A program made the position numbers and the translations under genes. The notes below the pieces were generated by a model, which did not search any database, was not told the origin of the DNA, and saw only the letters and a program-made list of their open reading frames with translations. A stretch of 64,000 nucleotides of DNA from Atherinomorus stipes (taxonomy: Eukaryota > Chordata > Actinopteri > Atheriniformes > Atherinidae), in the NCBI GenBank assembly GCA_023101725.1, contig JALJCO010010195.1, positions 992,001-1,056,000 of the forward strand. The letters run 5' to 3'. How positions within the stretch are numbered: the first letter of the stretch is position 1; each line of letters starts with the position of its first letter. This document shows positions 52,067-61,585 of the stretch, in pieces.

Positions 52067-53330
52067 CTGTGTATATATATATATATATATTTTTTTTTTT
52101 CACAATCGCTGTCATGATGTCCTTTCTACTGGCTGCAGTTTAGCACTAGTGCTTTCATTTTATAGATTTCTTTCTCGTATGTTCAGTGCAACCATTGCTG
52201 TGACACCTGCACTGAACAGCCTTTTTACTCCAGTAAAATCCAATACAGAAGCTCTGCCCTTAAATTCTCACTTGTTTTTAACTCAACATTTAAAATATTA
52301 CAAATAATTTTAATGTATTGCAGCCCTATACAACAGTACCATCTGTCTTGATCTCAATGAACAACACTGACAGTAATCAGTCAGTGTTGTTCAAACAATA
52401 TGGATGATTCTGATATTTTTAGCATCTCAGGTGGAAGAAATTGAATATTTTCATGATTGGACCATTGCCAAGGCAAAAGGAAAACAGAAGCCAGCTTAAT
52501 TAAGAGGGCAGAACTTCTGTCCTGTCATATTTCTCATTCATGTAATCATATGATGGTTATTTATAAACCAAAGTACCTAATGCTTTTAATTTTGTTTTTC
52601 TCAGATGCCTCAGCTGATTGTTTCTGGGACACCTGGCAGGAATTGTTTGGGAAGGATTTTATCGGCCATCATATTACTGGTAACAGAATCCCCTTTAACA
52701 AGTTGCTCCAGATGGCTTTGGGATATTAAATGAGTGCTGAATGTTAATGAATGGTTTCTCTCAGGCTCTCTTGGAGATGCATCAGAATGTGACTCGTATG
52801 GATCATCAGAGGGGCTGAGCAGTCACCAAGGCAACAACAAGCTGCCTGTCAGACCAACACAAACATCATTGGGTGTTTTGGAATGCAGGCCACACCTCCC
52901 GGTGACTCGCAGCAGCAGTGGTCCTCATGACCAGAGAGAGCAGAGACAGCCAGACTCTTCATTACATCAGTCACTGAGCAGCCAATCAGAAGCCATTAGC
53001 TCAGACAGCCCAGCACAAAGGACAGGATGCCGTGCATATCCATTACTTACAGACAGGACAGGCACTTTCTCTCCTCTTCGGTGTTCTGGACCTTTAAGAG
53101 AAACTTCTATCTCTCACACCACACCCTCCGTTTTCCCACATCAGTCTGACCACCAACCCTTAAAGCCACCTCAGCAGACCCCTGCCCTCCAGGCTGGAGA
53201 AAAAACAGATGCTTCAAGGCCCGGTGACAAAAAAGGCTCTGATACCTCAGACTGGCAGACAGAGAGGTGGCATGTATGGCAGATGGTGTCAAATGAGAAC
53301 CCTGAAGCCCTGTCAGAAACCTTAGTTTGA
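31896..53330 (+). CDS. arhgap6: Rho GTPase-activating protein 6, complete (13 coding exons, 791 aa)
   Basis: Seen: 13 exons with GT-AG borders and matching phases sum to 2,376 nt, 791 codons plus stop. Order: N-terminus [13 protein letters not shown] with an [15 protein letters not shown] motif (1-49); conserved GDFTWNS block (from 50); basic [15 protein letters not shown] (about 106-122); serine-rich [19 protein letters not shown]; RhoGAP domain about 262-455 with arginine finger R288 in [11 protein letters not shown], the [16 protein letters not shown] helix and the [15 protein letters not shown] motif; disordered tail ending ETLV. Known: ARHGAP6 is a RhoA-selective GAP that also promotes actin remodelling independently of GAP activity. 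The human long form is 974 residues; the shortfall is mainly in exon 1. ATG 31896 was chosen because its text matches the vertebrate start. The catalytic residues are intact, so the gene looks functional. Confidence 0.97.
36220..36240. repeat. TCTG repeat
   Basis: Four to five TCTG units inside the Tc1-like copy, so this microsatellite grew after insertion. Confidence 0.85.
36399..37434. mobile_element. 1.04-kb element inserted at TTAA inside the Tc1-like copy
   Basis: Flanked by TTAA at 36395-36398 and 37435-37438, exactly where the surrounding Tc1-like sequence breaks and resumes. Its ends are short inverted GGTACA/TGTACC. It includes a TTTTTC microsatellite (36601-36637). No transposase. 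A TTAA target is the piggyBac signature, but the termini are not classic CCC ends. Confidence 0.65.
36601..36637. repeat. TTTTTC hexanucleotide repeat
   Basis: About five C(T)5 units inside the 36399-37434 insertion. Confidence 0.9.
38200..39220 (+). mobile_element. Second Tc1-like transposon remnant, plus strand
   Basis: A helix-turn-helix remnant, [17 protein letters not shown] and [13 protein letters not shown] (38308-38400), is followed by VLVWDCLIW (about 38743) and a C-terminal part, LIEKTLQSL to INMMPKVVQ (39065-39210). The 178-codon frame at 38683-39219 is a chimera of transposase pieces and a nested repeat, not a gene. Same family as the copy at 35348, opposite strand. Confidence 0.7.
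38770..38885. mobile_element. Small repeat nested in the second Tc1-like copy
   Basis: GGCTGATATTTTAGGCC and ATCGGCATCGGCCAATACATC (38796-38860) interrupt the transposase remnant between its VLVWDCLIW and C-terminal parts. The GGCCGATA-type text is familiar from fish MITEs. Confidence 0.5.
40432..40587. mobile_element. hAT-like MITE copy, intact ends
   Basis: A perfect 17-bp inverted repeat: CCTCAGGGACCACTGCC at 40432-40448 and GGCAGTGGTCCCTGAGG at 40571-40587. 156 bp, non-coding. Best-preserved member of the group at 5559 and 22072. Confidence 0.75.
41294..41332 (+). CDS. arhgap6: Candidate alternative first coding exon of arhgap6
   Basis: Seen: an ATG in good context (GTGATGG) followed by 13 codons, [13 protein letters not shown], then consensus donor GTGAGT in phase 0. 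That is the phase required by exon 2 at 44975, so the product would read [20 protein letters not shown]. The 300 bp upstream contain more CpG and G+C than the rest of the intron (CCTCGCCGCCAGCG near 41058), as at a promoter. Known: mammalian ARHGAP6 uses several 5' ends. Inference: a short isoform lacking the MSAQ exon. Chance agreement is possible. Confidence 0.4.
43850..44110 (-). mobile_element. Tc1-like transposase remnant (different subfamily)
   Basis: On the minus strand, YMKRQKQLR followed by NSTEE (near 43905-43955) resembles the C-terminal block of a fish Tc1 transposase. The plus-strand text GAGATCAGGGCTGTTTTCTG (43979) is also characteristic. Highly decayed; no ends found. Confidence 0.55.
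44975..45134 (+). CDS. arhgap6: arhgap6 coding exon 2
   Basis: 160 nt after acceptor TATCCTCAG. It reads [19 protein letters not shown] and on to CHITIPK. The donor AAAT|GTACTA is weak but is the one that keeps frame with exon 3. Phase 0 in, 1 out. Confidence 0.93.
45335..45406 (+). CDS. arhgap6: arhgap6 coding exon 3
   Basis: 72 nt, acceptor TTTTTCAG, donor GTAATC. It encodes [19 protein letters not shown], a highly basic segment matching human ARHGAP6. Phase 1 in, 1 out. Confidence 0.92.
46197..46459 (+). CDS. arhgap6: arhgap6 coding exon 4
   Basis: 263 nt, acceptor CTCTTCCAG, donor GTAGGC. It encodes [16 protein letters not shown] and the serine-rich [19 protein letters not shown]. Phase 1 in, 0 out. 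Confidence 0.95.
46667..46862 (+). CDS. arhgap6: arhgap6 coding exon 5, RhoGAP start
   Basis: 196 nt, acceptor CTCGACAG, donor GTATAA. It encodes [20 protein letters not shown], then [18 protein letters not shown], the first helix of the RhoGAP domain. Phase 0 in, 1 out. Confidence 0.95.
47027..47082 (+). CDS. arhgap6: arhgap6 coding exon 6, arginine finger
   Basis: 56 nt, acceptor TTGTTCAG, donor GTAAGT. It encodes [19 protein letters not shown]288 in the FRVGSS loop is the catalytic arginine inserted into the GTPase active site in RhoGAPs. Phase 1 in, 0 out. Confidence 0.96.
47191..47341 (+). CDS. arhgap6: arhgap6 coding exon 7, RhoGAP core
   Basis: 151 nt, acceptor TTTCACCCAG, donor GTAAGG. 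It encodes [24 protein letters not shown] and [20 protein letters not shown], the central RhoGAP helices. A CA microsatellite begins right after the donor. Phase 0 in, 1 out. Confidence 0.96.
47349..47367. repeat. arhgap6: CA microsatellite next to arhgap6 exon 7 donor
   Basis: About nine CA units beginning 8 bp after the exon border. CA repeats near a donor can bind hnRNP L and influence exon inclusion; here that is only inference. Confidence 0.9.
47457..47605 (+). CDS. arhgap6: arhgap6 coding exon 8
   Basis: 149 nt, acceptor TTTCTGCAG, donor GTAAAG. It encodes [19 protein letters not shown] and [14 protein letters not shown] of the RhoGAP domain. Phase 1 in, 0 out. Confidence 0.95.
47606..49507 (+). 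other. arhgap6: arhgap6 intron 8
   Basis: 1.9-kb intron with several T-rich tracts (near 48602, 48677, 49066 and 49189). No exon or clear transposon seen. Confidence 0.7.
49508..49687 (+). CDS. arhgap6: arhgap6 coding exon 9
   Basis: 180 nt, acceptor TTGTTTAG, donor GTAAGC. It encodes [18 protein letters not shown], with the conserved asparagine/FGPN motif, to the end of the RhoGAP fold. Phase 0 on both sides. Confidence 0.96.
50306..50403 (+). CDS. arhgap6: arhgap6 coding exon 10
   Basis: 98 nt, acceptor TTCTCCTAG, donor GTGAGT. It encodes [20 protein letters not shown], almost identical to human ARHGAP6. Phase 0 in, 2 out. Confidence 0.95.
50715..50977 (+). CDS. arhgap6: arhgap6 coding exon 11
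   Basis: 263 nt, acceptor TTTCTGCAG, donor GTGAGT. It encodes the conserved [20 protein letters not shown] in an otherwise disordered, serine-rich tail. Phase 2 in, 1 out. Confidence 0.94.
51567..51726. mobile_element. arhgap6: 160-bp TIR element in arhgap6 intron 11
   Basis: The left end GGGTGTAACAATTCAGTTAA is nearly complementary to the right end TTAACGGAATCATTACACCC. It contains repeated ATTCGATTC/GAATCG motifs. hAT-type MITE is the likely class. Confidence 0.7.
52038..52091. repeat. Interrupted TA microsatellite
   Basis: Two TA blocks around CTGTG, followed by a T12 run, in arhgap6 intron 11. Confidence 0.95.
52605..52679 (+). CDS. arhgap6: arhgap6 coding exon 12
   Basis: 75 nt, acceptor TTTTTCTCAG, donor GTAACA. 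It encodes [18 protein letters not shown], matching the FDIWGTWHSTL region of human. Phase 1 on both sides, so skipping this exon would keep the frame. Confidence 0.88.
52765..53330 (+). CDS. arhgap6: arhgap6 coding exon 13 (terminal)
   Basis: 566 nt from acceptor TCTCTCAG to the TGA at 53328-53330. A poorly conserved disordered stretch ends in the conserved [10 protein letters not shown] block and ALSETLV. The last four residues, ETLV, fit a class I PDZ ligand. Confidence 0.96.
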
Positions 53331-54012
53331 TGCACCTGCACTGATAAACTGAGCTGTGGATGAGCTTCAGAAGCGGGAACCTGGTTTCTTCAGCGTCATC
53401 ATGGTTATCTTCTTATCTTCTTGTCTATTTGAAATGCTGATGAAAATGAACAACACTAAACATGCTGGGGTGCTCAACTATTTTTTTTTTAATATCAAGA
53501 ATATTTTTGCTGTTTATTTTAATATTTTGTTAAATGATTAAATAATGGAAATGGTTTGCAACACAGTCTTCAAAAACTTATATTGAGACTTGAATGTCAG
53601 ACTTGGACTTGAATGTTTTTTTTTCTGAATGTAAAAAAAAAATTTTTCTTTATTTTGTGATATAGCTTTAAAGTATCATGATGTATATATTTTACATGTA
53701 GTTATATTAAGACTTAGTTTTTTTAAAAAAAGCTCATAAATGCTGCAATCTGTGTTATCGTCCATGATTTATTTTTACCAAACGACTGAAACTGGAGTGC
53801 ATGTTTTAAAAAATAGTAATTTAACTAATGCAATTGTCACATTTCAACACTTATTTTCTGTTTATTGCCACTCAGACTTTTTGTGCTTGATATAAAGGAA
53901 CAATTTTCACCATTCACAGACATAAATATGTATTTGTCAATTTATAATATTTGATAACAGAGTTATTCATTCTTTGTTAATACCATGTAATAAACTAATT
54001 TTGTATTATCTC
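53331..54012 (+). other. arhgap6: arhgap6 3' UTR with polyadenylation signal
   Basis: AT-rich sequence after the stop codon, with many ATTTA-like tracts typical of unstable 3' UTRs. A canonical AATAAA at 53989-53994 gives a likely cleavage site around 54005-54015. An earlier or later site cannot be excluded. Confidence 0.55.
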
Positions 54013-55669
54013 TTTATCGCTTCTTTTCTATGTAACACATCTCAGCCTTTGTTGTTTCAAGCGCTTTCTTCCTTTTCAAGAACAAAGCAGCAAATGTGAG
54101 CTTATTTGCAGGTTAAAGAGAGCTGGCCATCCTATTGTGATATTCTGTGCAGTTTATTGCAGAAAAAAGCAAAACTGAATCATAAACATTTTGGTTGTGG
54201 CTTCTCTACAATAATGGCACAGACTTTGAAGAGTTCCCCTTTACTTTGATCCTGGTGGCTGTGAAGCCAAGGCGTTTGTCAGGCAGCCAACACCACACAC
54301 TGACTTGACCTTTGTGCAGAGGTGCAAAAGAGCAGGCGTTACTCAGTGTTCTCTCAGTGACAACGCCATCATGCATAAACCTCCAGTCTCAGCCTATGCT
54401 CAGGTGAAGACATAACACTGACCCTTTTATGTGCATCTGTGCACATTGAACACATTTTTTTTTTTTAAATTCATCATGAACTCAGAAGGGCCACCCTTTT
54501 CTCTGCAAAGATGGCTGGGTGATGTTTATTGCTGCATTGTGTCTTTGTATAACAGTGTTCTCCCCTCACATACATGAATTTTTGTTTATTTTGCAGAGTA
54601 ATTAGATTTTTTTTCTCTATTGCTGTGGTTAGATCTCTTCAAGGATGAAGTTATTGATTGTTGGCAAAGCAATGTTTTTTATGTAGTTTTCCCAGCACTC
54701 GTAAACATATCTATGAAATTCTATGAAAAACAGACGCATGAATATGAGTCTGTACTTTGGAGGGAAAGGAGTTTTAAGTGTACTCTAAAGGTGTGGGAAA
54801 ATTAGAGTGAGTTTATTTCTTCTGTCATACATCATTATTAGATAAATATGCAAGTCATACAAGATTCAAGCCGCCTCTTTTTGTAGGGTGAAACACAAAA
54901 ATAATGGGCCACAGCATAATATATGATAGGATGTGATATGAAATGATAATAGCAAATTTGAAAATGCACATTATGTATTCACCTTTGAGGGTAACTTGGA
55001 TACTGTAAGTGGTATGAAGTAAACTTAAAAGTACTTCCTGTTTGCCTCCAATTTCAGTCTTTTTAAACAATTGTGATAATGTCTGTAAATGTTCAACCAC
55101 TAATGAAACAAACAAAAACAGAAAATAAAGAGAAGACATGAGTTTTTGAATGAAGATAGACTAATTGATGCCAGACTTTACTAATTAACAGACATCTTGA
55201 ACATTTTAAAATGAAAGACTTTCCTAAACTGGCCACAGGGGGGCAGCATAAGACCAGGAAATAGTTTGCCGATGCTTTATTTAAGTCTTCAAACTGTTAT
55301 TAGTAGGTTAACAGTGTGAATCTGTAAAGGAAGCATTCACAATTTACTGAATGTTGAATAGCTCGTTTTGTTTTTCGTTTTTTTTTACATTTTATCCTCC
55401 TCAATTATCAGGATATTGTGGTTTGATATGATAGAGATAATTATTAATGTTATATTGGTAAAAATTAAAATCTTTGGATGTTAGCAGTTCATGCCTTTGG
55501 TGATTAGTCCTTGTTTGATGAAAATAAGAGTTTCCGGCTTTTTTGAAAATATATTTAGAAACATTTGATAATATCTAGAAATACAAGACTTTCTCCAGTT
55601 TGAAGATGCTTCAGTATGACTGCTTACCTGAAAGCGATATGAAAAGTTTTTATGACCTAGACATTTTAT

Positions 55670-55697
55670 ACACGAACACACACACACACACACACAC

Positions 55698-55757
<60 letters not shown>
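55670..55757. repeat. Compound CA/TA microsatellite
   Basis: About 25 bp of CA followed by nearly 58 bp of TA, the longest simple repeat in the window. Confidence 0.95.
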
Positions 55758-55759
<2 letters not shown>

Positions 55760-56718
55760 AACAGAGTGATTTCTTCATCACCAAGTTATGTGGTGAAACT
55801 GTGAGCGCTCTGCAGCTGTCAGAGTCAGGATACACTGACCACCAGAGTTCCACTCTGATGAGACCAAAGACACAGAACCGGATGTCTGGATGTGTTTAAC
55901 AGATAATCCAGCCCCACAGCAACCGCCTTCACTTTTTTCTTTCTTTCTTTTCAAATCTATGCTGCAATTTAAGCCTTTAGTCATCCCGTGCACCAATCAG
56001 CCAAGCAAAAATAAACAGTCAGGAGATGCCATTTTCTTCTGACCTGCTTCGCAAAAGCAAGAGACTGAGATGAAATATTTAATTTAAGCTCTTTTTTTTT
56101 GCACTGCTGTAAATTGATCTTGTGGCAGAGTTGCTGCTGCTCCCAACAGGAGGCCCATCCGTTCTGTGTCCTCTCCTTAGCATCAGGAGCAGCTGCAGGG
56201 AGGACAGAGGAAGGTCACAACCAAAACGAGACTGAATGTTCAGAAACAAAAGAGCCCTGGCCCTGTGGTTTCAAGGGCAAGATTGATACACAACTCTCTG
56301 CAGAGCAAAAATAGAGCACAGTGGAGCTCATTAAGGTGTTAGTCATGCACAATCGCCTTCAAATCAAATGCTACAAAGCCTCAGTCCTTTTGCTGTCATT
56401 TTAAACACAAGCCATGGGCTACTTAATATGCCACAGCTGCTTTTCAAGAAGTTGCTGTGTACTCTTGAGTGATTATTAAACTCAAGCATTTACTCCCTGA
56501 TTTGTCCAGGTAAGTGTTGACACGACTAAACTGTTATTAAGAAAGAATTATGTCTTAAAAGTAACAAAGGTGAACGATTTTGTTTAATTAGAATAGCTGC
56601 GTGAAATGTTATTGCACGCAACTTGATGGAGGGGCTTTTTAAAGCCCCTTTTTTTGGGTAATAAAAACTATAGGTGAGACATTATTGTAGAATTTGTTTG
56701 CAATGCTTCAGACTGTAA

Positions 56719-57310
56719 ATGTTTCATGGAGCTATCTATAAGCTTCTTGGCAGTCTCTGTCACACTTCCTTTGGTTGGTTCAAGCTCAAGTCTTCAGGAA
56801 TCCTTTTGGCAATGGCAGATTTCAGCTTTCTCCAAAAGTTTTCATTGGGATTTAGGTCAGGACTTAGCAGTTAGTTAGAGACAGTCTAACTTTTCCTTTT
56901 CAACTATTCCTTTGTGCTGCTGGGCATGTGCCTCAGACCATTAAAGAAACAAGACATTTGGCTCAACTCTATGTTTAAAGGCAACATGGCCATCCAACGG
57001 CATTAAAAAAAACATCCACCATGTTTTATTGCTGATAAAGTCATCCTTCTGTGCTTAATCTAATCCGCAGTAAACGTTCTTCTTCACTGTATTTGCTTCT
57101 GCTGTAGATCATTACTTCAAAAGGAGCCATGAAATTTACTGCCGATGTTGTTGTTTTGTGCCTCTCTTTTAGGAGCAGTGTCCTCTTTGGCCCTTGCCCA
57201 TGAAGTCCAGCAAGCAGCATATGGTACTGGCTGAAAATAACACTCCAGATTTTTGGATCCTAGTCTGTCGCAACCTTTCCATGCATCTCCTACAATCACA
57301 TTGTTTTATT
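56719..57310 (-). mobile_element. Tc1-like transposon remnant
   Basis: On the minus strand near 56840-56870, the motif SPDLNPNENF (the conserved PDLNPIE of Tc1 transposases) is readable. Surrounding text is consistent with a decayed copy; there is no intact frame and no clear ends. Confidence 0.6.
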
Positions 57311-59748
57311 GCTATGGCGCCTATTCATGAAATATGACAGTATCATAATGACTAGTCTTTTGAATTTGTTATACTTTTTATTGTAGTTTTATTGGTACTT
57401 TAAGACACATCTTGTCTTCACCATTATTAGAAATAAAAATATCTCCTTTAAAATAGAAACGATGTTTACTGGTTTATTCAGAACACATGAAGTCAAAAGA
57501 TTAAGCTAATCTGAATGAGTCATATTTTTCATTTTGTTTGAAGGACTGATTTAAATTCATTACATGGGTATAACAGGCTACATATTATGTTTATTTCAAC
57601 AATTTCTGTCAATTTCCCTTTGAGTAATGACATGTTTTTCTTTTTTTTTTCATAAAATTTATTTTAATTTAGACTAAATATAGGAAGAGTCTGTATAAAA
57701 GGAGACATTAAAATGCTTTTTCTACTAAACAAAAAGCTATATTTTGGAGTTTATCCTGTGGTCAAACTGGATGTTTGTCATCAGAGAAGTTAATGTCCAC
57801 CTTTTACATTTTCAAATGTTAAGAATAATTATTTCCACTAATTTGAGGAAATTAAAACTATCTAGGAAAAACAATGCATGACAATAATGATCACAACACC
57901 CACAATTTTTTAATTTTTGTAATACAACAGTAGGGAGAATTTTAATGACAGCAAAATGACGCAGCACCAAAATGTCAATAAGAGCCACTCATAAGAGTCA
58001 TGAAGGCAATTTTAAGAAGAGAAATAAAGTTAAAGATTAAAGGATTAGTAGTGATTGCATTAAGCCTCTCAGTCTGCTTCAACACTTCATGAACAAAATG
58101 TGATGTTTAAGATACCAAGTGTGTCCCTGATGAAAACAAGTTCAAGCAATTTTGTGCTGTTTTAGATTCGCTTTGGAGACTGAGCAACACCCCCTTTCAA
58201 GTGATACTCTCTGGTTAGACTTTTTGAATTTTTAATTCAGTGTCAGAGCTTTCCAAATCAATTCATTTTGATCTGTTTGAAATTATGGGGCCAGAGACAT
58301 TTTCTTCTCTCCTGTTTTCTACAATCTTGGTGCAACAACATGAGAGCCGTACTCATGCAGCCCACGAAATCTCATTTCCTTCACGCCATCTGTTCTGCCT
58401 CGTGCTCCAATTGGGATAAATGTGATTAACGTTTTGAAACTGAGATCACTCTGCACTGAGAAAAGCGGGAGAAAATACATTGAATTTGTTTATTTGATGA
58501 TATTTTTTGTTTGAATGCTTAGTGTATGTTGGTTTGGAAACAGAGCAAGTGTGTGGTTACAACACAGCTTTGGATGCCAGCAGTGTTTTCCTTTTCTTTT
58601 CTTGAGCTAACTCGTGGTATATACCGGCGGAGTAGCTCAGTCGATACGCAGCCTGCGGACAGTGCAGGGTGGGGCAGTAGGTCAACTTTGGTCAACCCCA
58701 TTTTGTCAGTTCTTTGGCAAGGCTGTGCAGTGAATGATTTGCTGTTTAAATTACATTAACAGGTCATTTCAGGACACAGGGAGACAGCTTTCAACAAGCA
58801 GCTTCGTACATTCTTCAAACTTACACAACAAGCAGAAAACTATGTGGCTGAAAAATGACTCCCATGCAACATCAGGGATTAGAGCAACCAGATGTTTTTC
58901 TCCAAAGCTTGTTGTTATCAAGCTTGTTTTATGGGACAGCCATGAACATAGCGATTCTGTTTACTTCTTGGTTCAGACTGTCAGCATGCTGTTTAGCAAT
59001 GCCTAAGCATGTGCTCAGAGATGCGATGTTTCACAGCATATGTTATGAGACAATGTGTCAGAGAGACATATGGCATGAAAGTATTAATACGTCACATCTG
59101 ATGAGATCTGCAACGTGACCTGAAATGTGCTTCTTATTTAGGCTGAAAAAAAGATTGCTCGCAACAATAGTTTAATTATATCCAACTCTTTTTAAAAATG
59201 GCTGAGTATTACCACAGCATTTATCAGTTCTTGGTCAGCAAGCTGTAGGACTGACCTCAATAATATTACAGAGCTGAAATGCAAACTGGTATTCAAGCTG
59301 CGAGTCATACTGGAAAAATAAATAGATTCTTTATGATTTCTCAACAACAGAAAAGAAAGCAGTAGCTTTGAGGGAAGCTTTTTCCAATTCCTCTCAACAC
59401 TGCATTTACTTTTGGCATTTTCCCTCTCTGCTTTGGTTGCAGCTTTATTTCCCTTGTCATTCAATTATTTTCTTTTTTTTCTAAATACTGATGTAAGCTG
59501 TTAGATTTTCTTTTTTTTATATATCAGACATATGTAATTAATTTTGTGATGTGATAGAATATGTAGAATTGCTGTAGCAACCCCACTTGTTTACCTAAAC
59601 AACCATTTTCACCATGGCAACTACTGAGCAAAGCATCCATACAAAAAGATTTTAGTCACATTAGTTTCTGTAAGATTACTTTGACAATTAGTTCTGACTA
59701 GTTTGGCTCAACTAGGTTTGAAATGAATGTGGAAAGGTTTGCAAGGAA

Positions 59749-59876
59749 GTCCTGGGTGGGATTCAATCCCACAGACTCCCGGGTGAGAGTCATGCACGCT
59801 TACCAGTCAGCCAAAGGGATATCCCTGTGGCTAAGTAGCCAGGGCACGTGATCAATCGGAGGCATAGTGACAGGAC
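59749..59876 (-). mobile_element. tRNA-derived SINE copy B
   Basis: On the minus strand it has A-box-like TTGGCTGACTGGTAAGCG and B-box-like GGGATTGAATCCC. It is homologous to the copy at 22398. It abuts the hAT end at 59877. Confidence 0.65.
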
Positions 59877-60240
59877 CAGTAATGGGAATAATGGCGTTAG
59901 AAATAAACGTCGTGACTAACGGCACTACTTTTTCAGTAACGGGTTAATCTATCTAATTACTAAGTCTATCATGACAACGCCATTACTGTCCTTTACTGAC
60001 AGCGCGTTACTATTGTTATGCGAGATTCATTTTTGTTCCTGGTGAACAGAAGTTTCACTTTTGTTGGGACTACTTGTGCTGGTGCTCTCGTGGAGAGAAG
60101 GCGGAGTGATACGGAGATACCTGGAGACATCCCCATACACTCAGCAGTAACCTGCGGTCTCCAGGGCTGCAGACACATGCCGCTCCACACACTCATATTT
60201 GAGTAATAAAAGAGTTGCTGTGTTCTGTTGAACATGGCTG
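59877..60240. mobile_element. hAT-type transposon terminal fragment
   Basis: CAGTAATGGGAATAATGGCG followed by repeated TAACGGC-type blocks (59890-60010) is the subterminal pattern of a common fish hAT family. The opposite end and transposase are absent. The right limit is uncertain. Confidence 0.55.
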
Positions 60241-60453
60241 CACTTCAGGCTTGAAGAGGTTCGTGTTGAGCCTCTGTGGATCTATACAGGATGTACAGTG
60301 GTGACAGTGTCACCAACCTGACACAGACGCAGATGCAGCGCGAGTATGATCTGGGAAGAAAACAGCATCATATTCCAAGCAACAAGTTTCGCTGAATTAT
60401 TTCCTTCACCCATGACCCGAATTCAGTTAATAGTTAATACGAAAGGTACACTA

Positions 60454-60636
60454 CAGGGAGTGCAGAATTATTAGGCAAATGAGTATTTTTACCACATCAT
60501 CCTCTTTATGCATGTTGCCTTACTCCAAGCTGTATAGGCCCAAAGCCTACTACCAATTAAGCATATCAAGTGATGTGCATCTCTGTAATGAGAAGGGCTG
60601 TGGTCTAATGACATCAACACCCTATATCAGGTGTAT
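60454..60636 (+). mobile_element. Truncated Tc1/mariner 5' end
   Basis: It starts after TA with CAGGGAGTGCAGAATTATTA, the terminus of a widespread fish Tc1/mariner family. About 180 bp of the 5' non-coding end are present, ending near ATCAGGTGTATTAGG, where LINE sequence begins. No transposase. Confidence 0.75.
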
Positions 60637-61585
60637 TAGGTGTGCTCGTCATGGATTGTCCATAACAAACACCATGTTCAGGCATAAGAGTGTCCACGTG
60701 TACACCTGGCATCAGGTGTACACCTGCAGCTCGATGATTGATTTCGAAGTCGTGTCATCGGACTTGCGGCCCCTTATCCTGGACACTCGGGTGAAGAGAG
60801 GGGCGGAGCTGTCCACTGATCACCACCTGGTGGTGAGTGGGGGAGGATGGTGGGGGAGGATGCCAGTCAGACCTGGCAGGCCCAAACGTGTCTTGAGGAT
60901 CTGCTGGAACAGTCTGGCTGAGTCCTCTGTCAGGGAGAGCTTTAACTCCCACCTCCGGGAGAGCTTCAACCGAGGGAGGCAAGGGACATTGAGTCGGAAT
61001 GGGCTATGTTCCGCGCCTCTATTGCTGAGGCTGCTAGTCAGAGCTGTGGCCATAAGGTTGTCGGTGCCTGTCGTGGCGGTAACCCCCGAACTCGCTTGCG
61101 GACACCAGCAGTTAGGGATGCCGTCAAGCTGAAGAAGGAGTCCTTCCGGGCCTTCCTGGCCTGTGGGACTCCTGAGGCGGCTGACAGGTATCGGAAGGCC
61201 AAGTGGAGCGCAGCTCTGGCGGTCACTGAGGCAAGAGCTCGGACATGGGAGAAGTTTGGTGAGGCCATGGAGAACGACTTCCAGATGGCTTCAAGGCGAT
61301 TTTGGTCCACCATCCGGTGGCTTAGAAGGGGGAAGCAGTGCACCATCAGCACTGTGTACAGTGGGTATGGTGGGCTGCTGACCTCGACTTGGGACGTTGT
61401 GGGTCAGTGGAAGGAATACTTCGAAGACCTCCTCAATCCCACCAACACATCTTCCAAGGAGGAAGCAGAGTTTGGGGACTCAGGGGTGGACTCTTCTGTC
61501 AACGGGCTGAGGTCGCCGAGGTAGTCAAAAAGCTCCTCAGTGGCCGGGCCCCTGGGGTAGATAAGATCTGCCTGTAGTTTCTTAA
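60637..61585 (+). mobile_element. LINE (non-LTR retrotransposon) pseudogene, 5' fragment
   Basis: It begins inside the endonuclease domain (HGLSITNTMFRHK) with the terminal active-site motif STDHHLVV (about 60810-60835), then the linker (RPGRPKRVLRICWNSLAESS, FLACGTPEAADRYRKAK, WKEYFEDLLNP) up to VAEVVKKLLSGRAPGVDKI just before the reverse transcriptase core. Frameshifts lie near 60980 and 61500, and a stop (TAG at 61575) where a GAG is expected. A dead copy; 5' truncated. It resumes at 62972. Confidence 0.85.

Larger units (their letters stand above)
50978..52604 (+). other. arhgap6: arhgap6 intron 11
   Basis: 1.6-kb intron holding a 160-bp TIR element at 51567 and paired TA microsatellites at 52038-52091. 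Nothing else recognised. The other arhgap6 introns (45135-45334, 45407-46196, 46460-46666, 46863-47026, 49688-50305, 50404-50714) are plain. Confidence 0.7.
54013..60453. other. Intergenic region downstream of arhgap6
   Basis: 6.4 kb without a defensible gene. It holds a CA/TA microsatellite (55670-55757), a Tc1-like remnant (56719-57310), a SINE (59749) and a hAT end (59877). Confidence 0.7.

Noticed and set aside
58620..58705. tRNA-like stretch (GGAGTAGCTCAGTCGATACG)
   Set aside because: It has an A-box-like start but no B box (GGTTCGANTCC) and no cloverleaf; at most a SINE fragment.
60479..61132. 217-codon plus-strand frame as a gene
   Set aside because: It starts in a Tc1/mariner end and runs into a frameshifted LINE endonuclease; a fusion of two dead elements.
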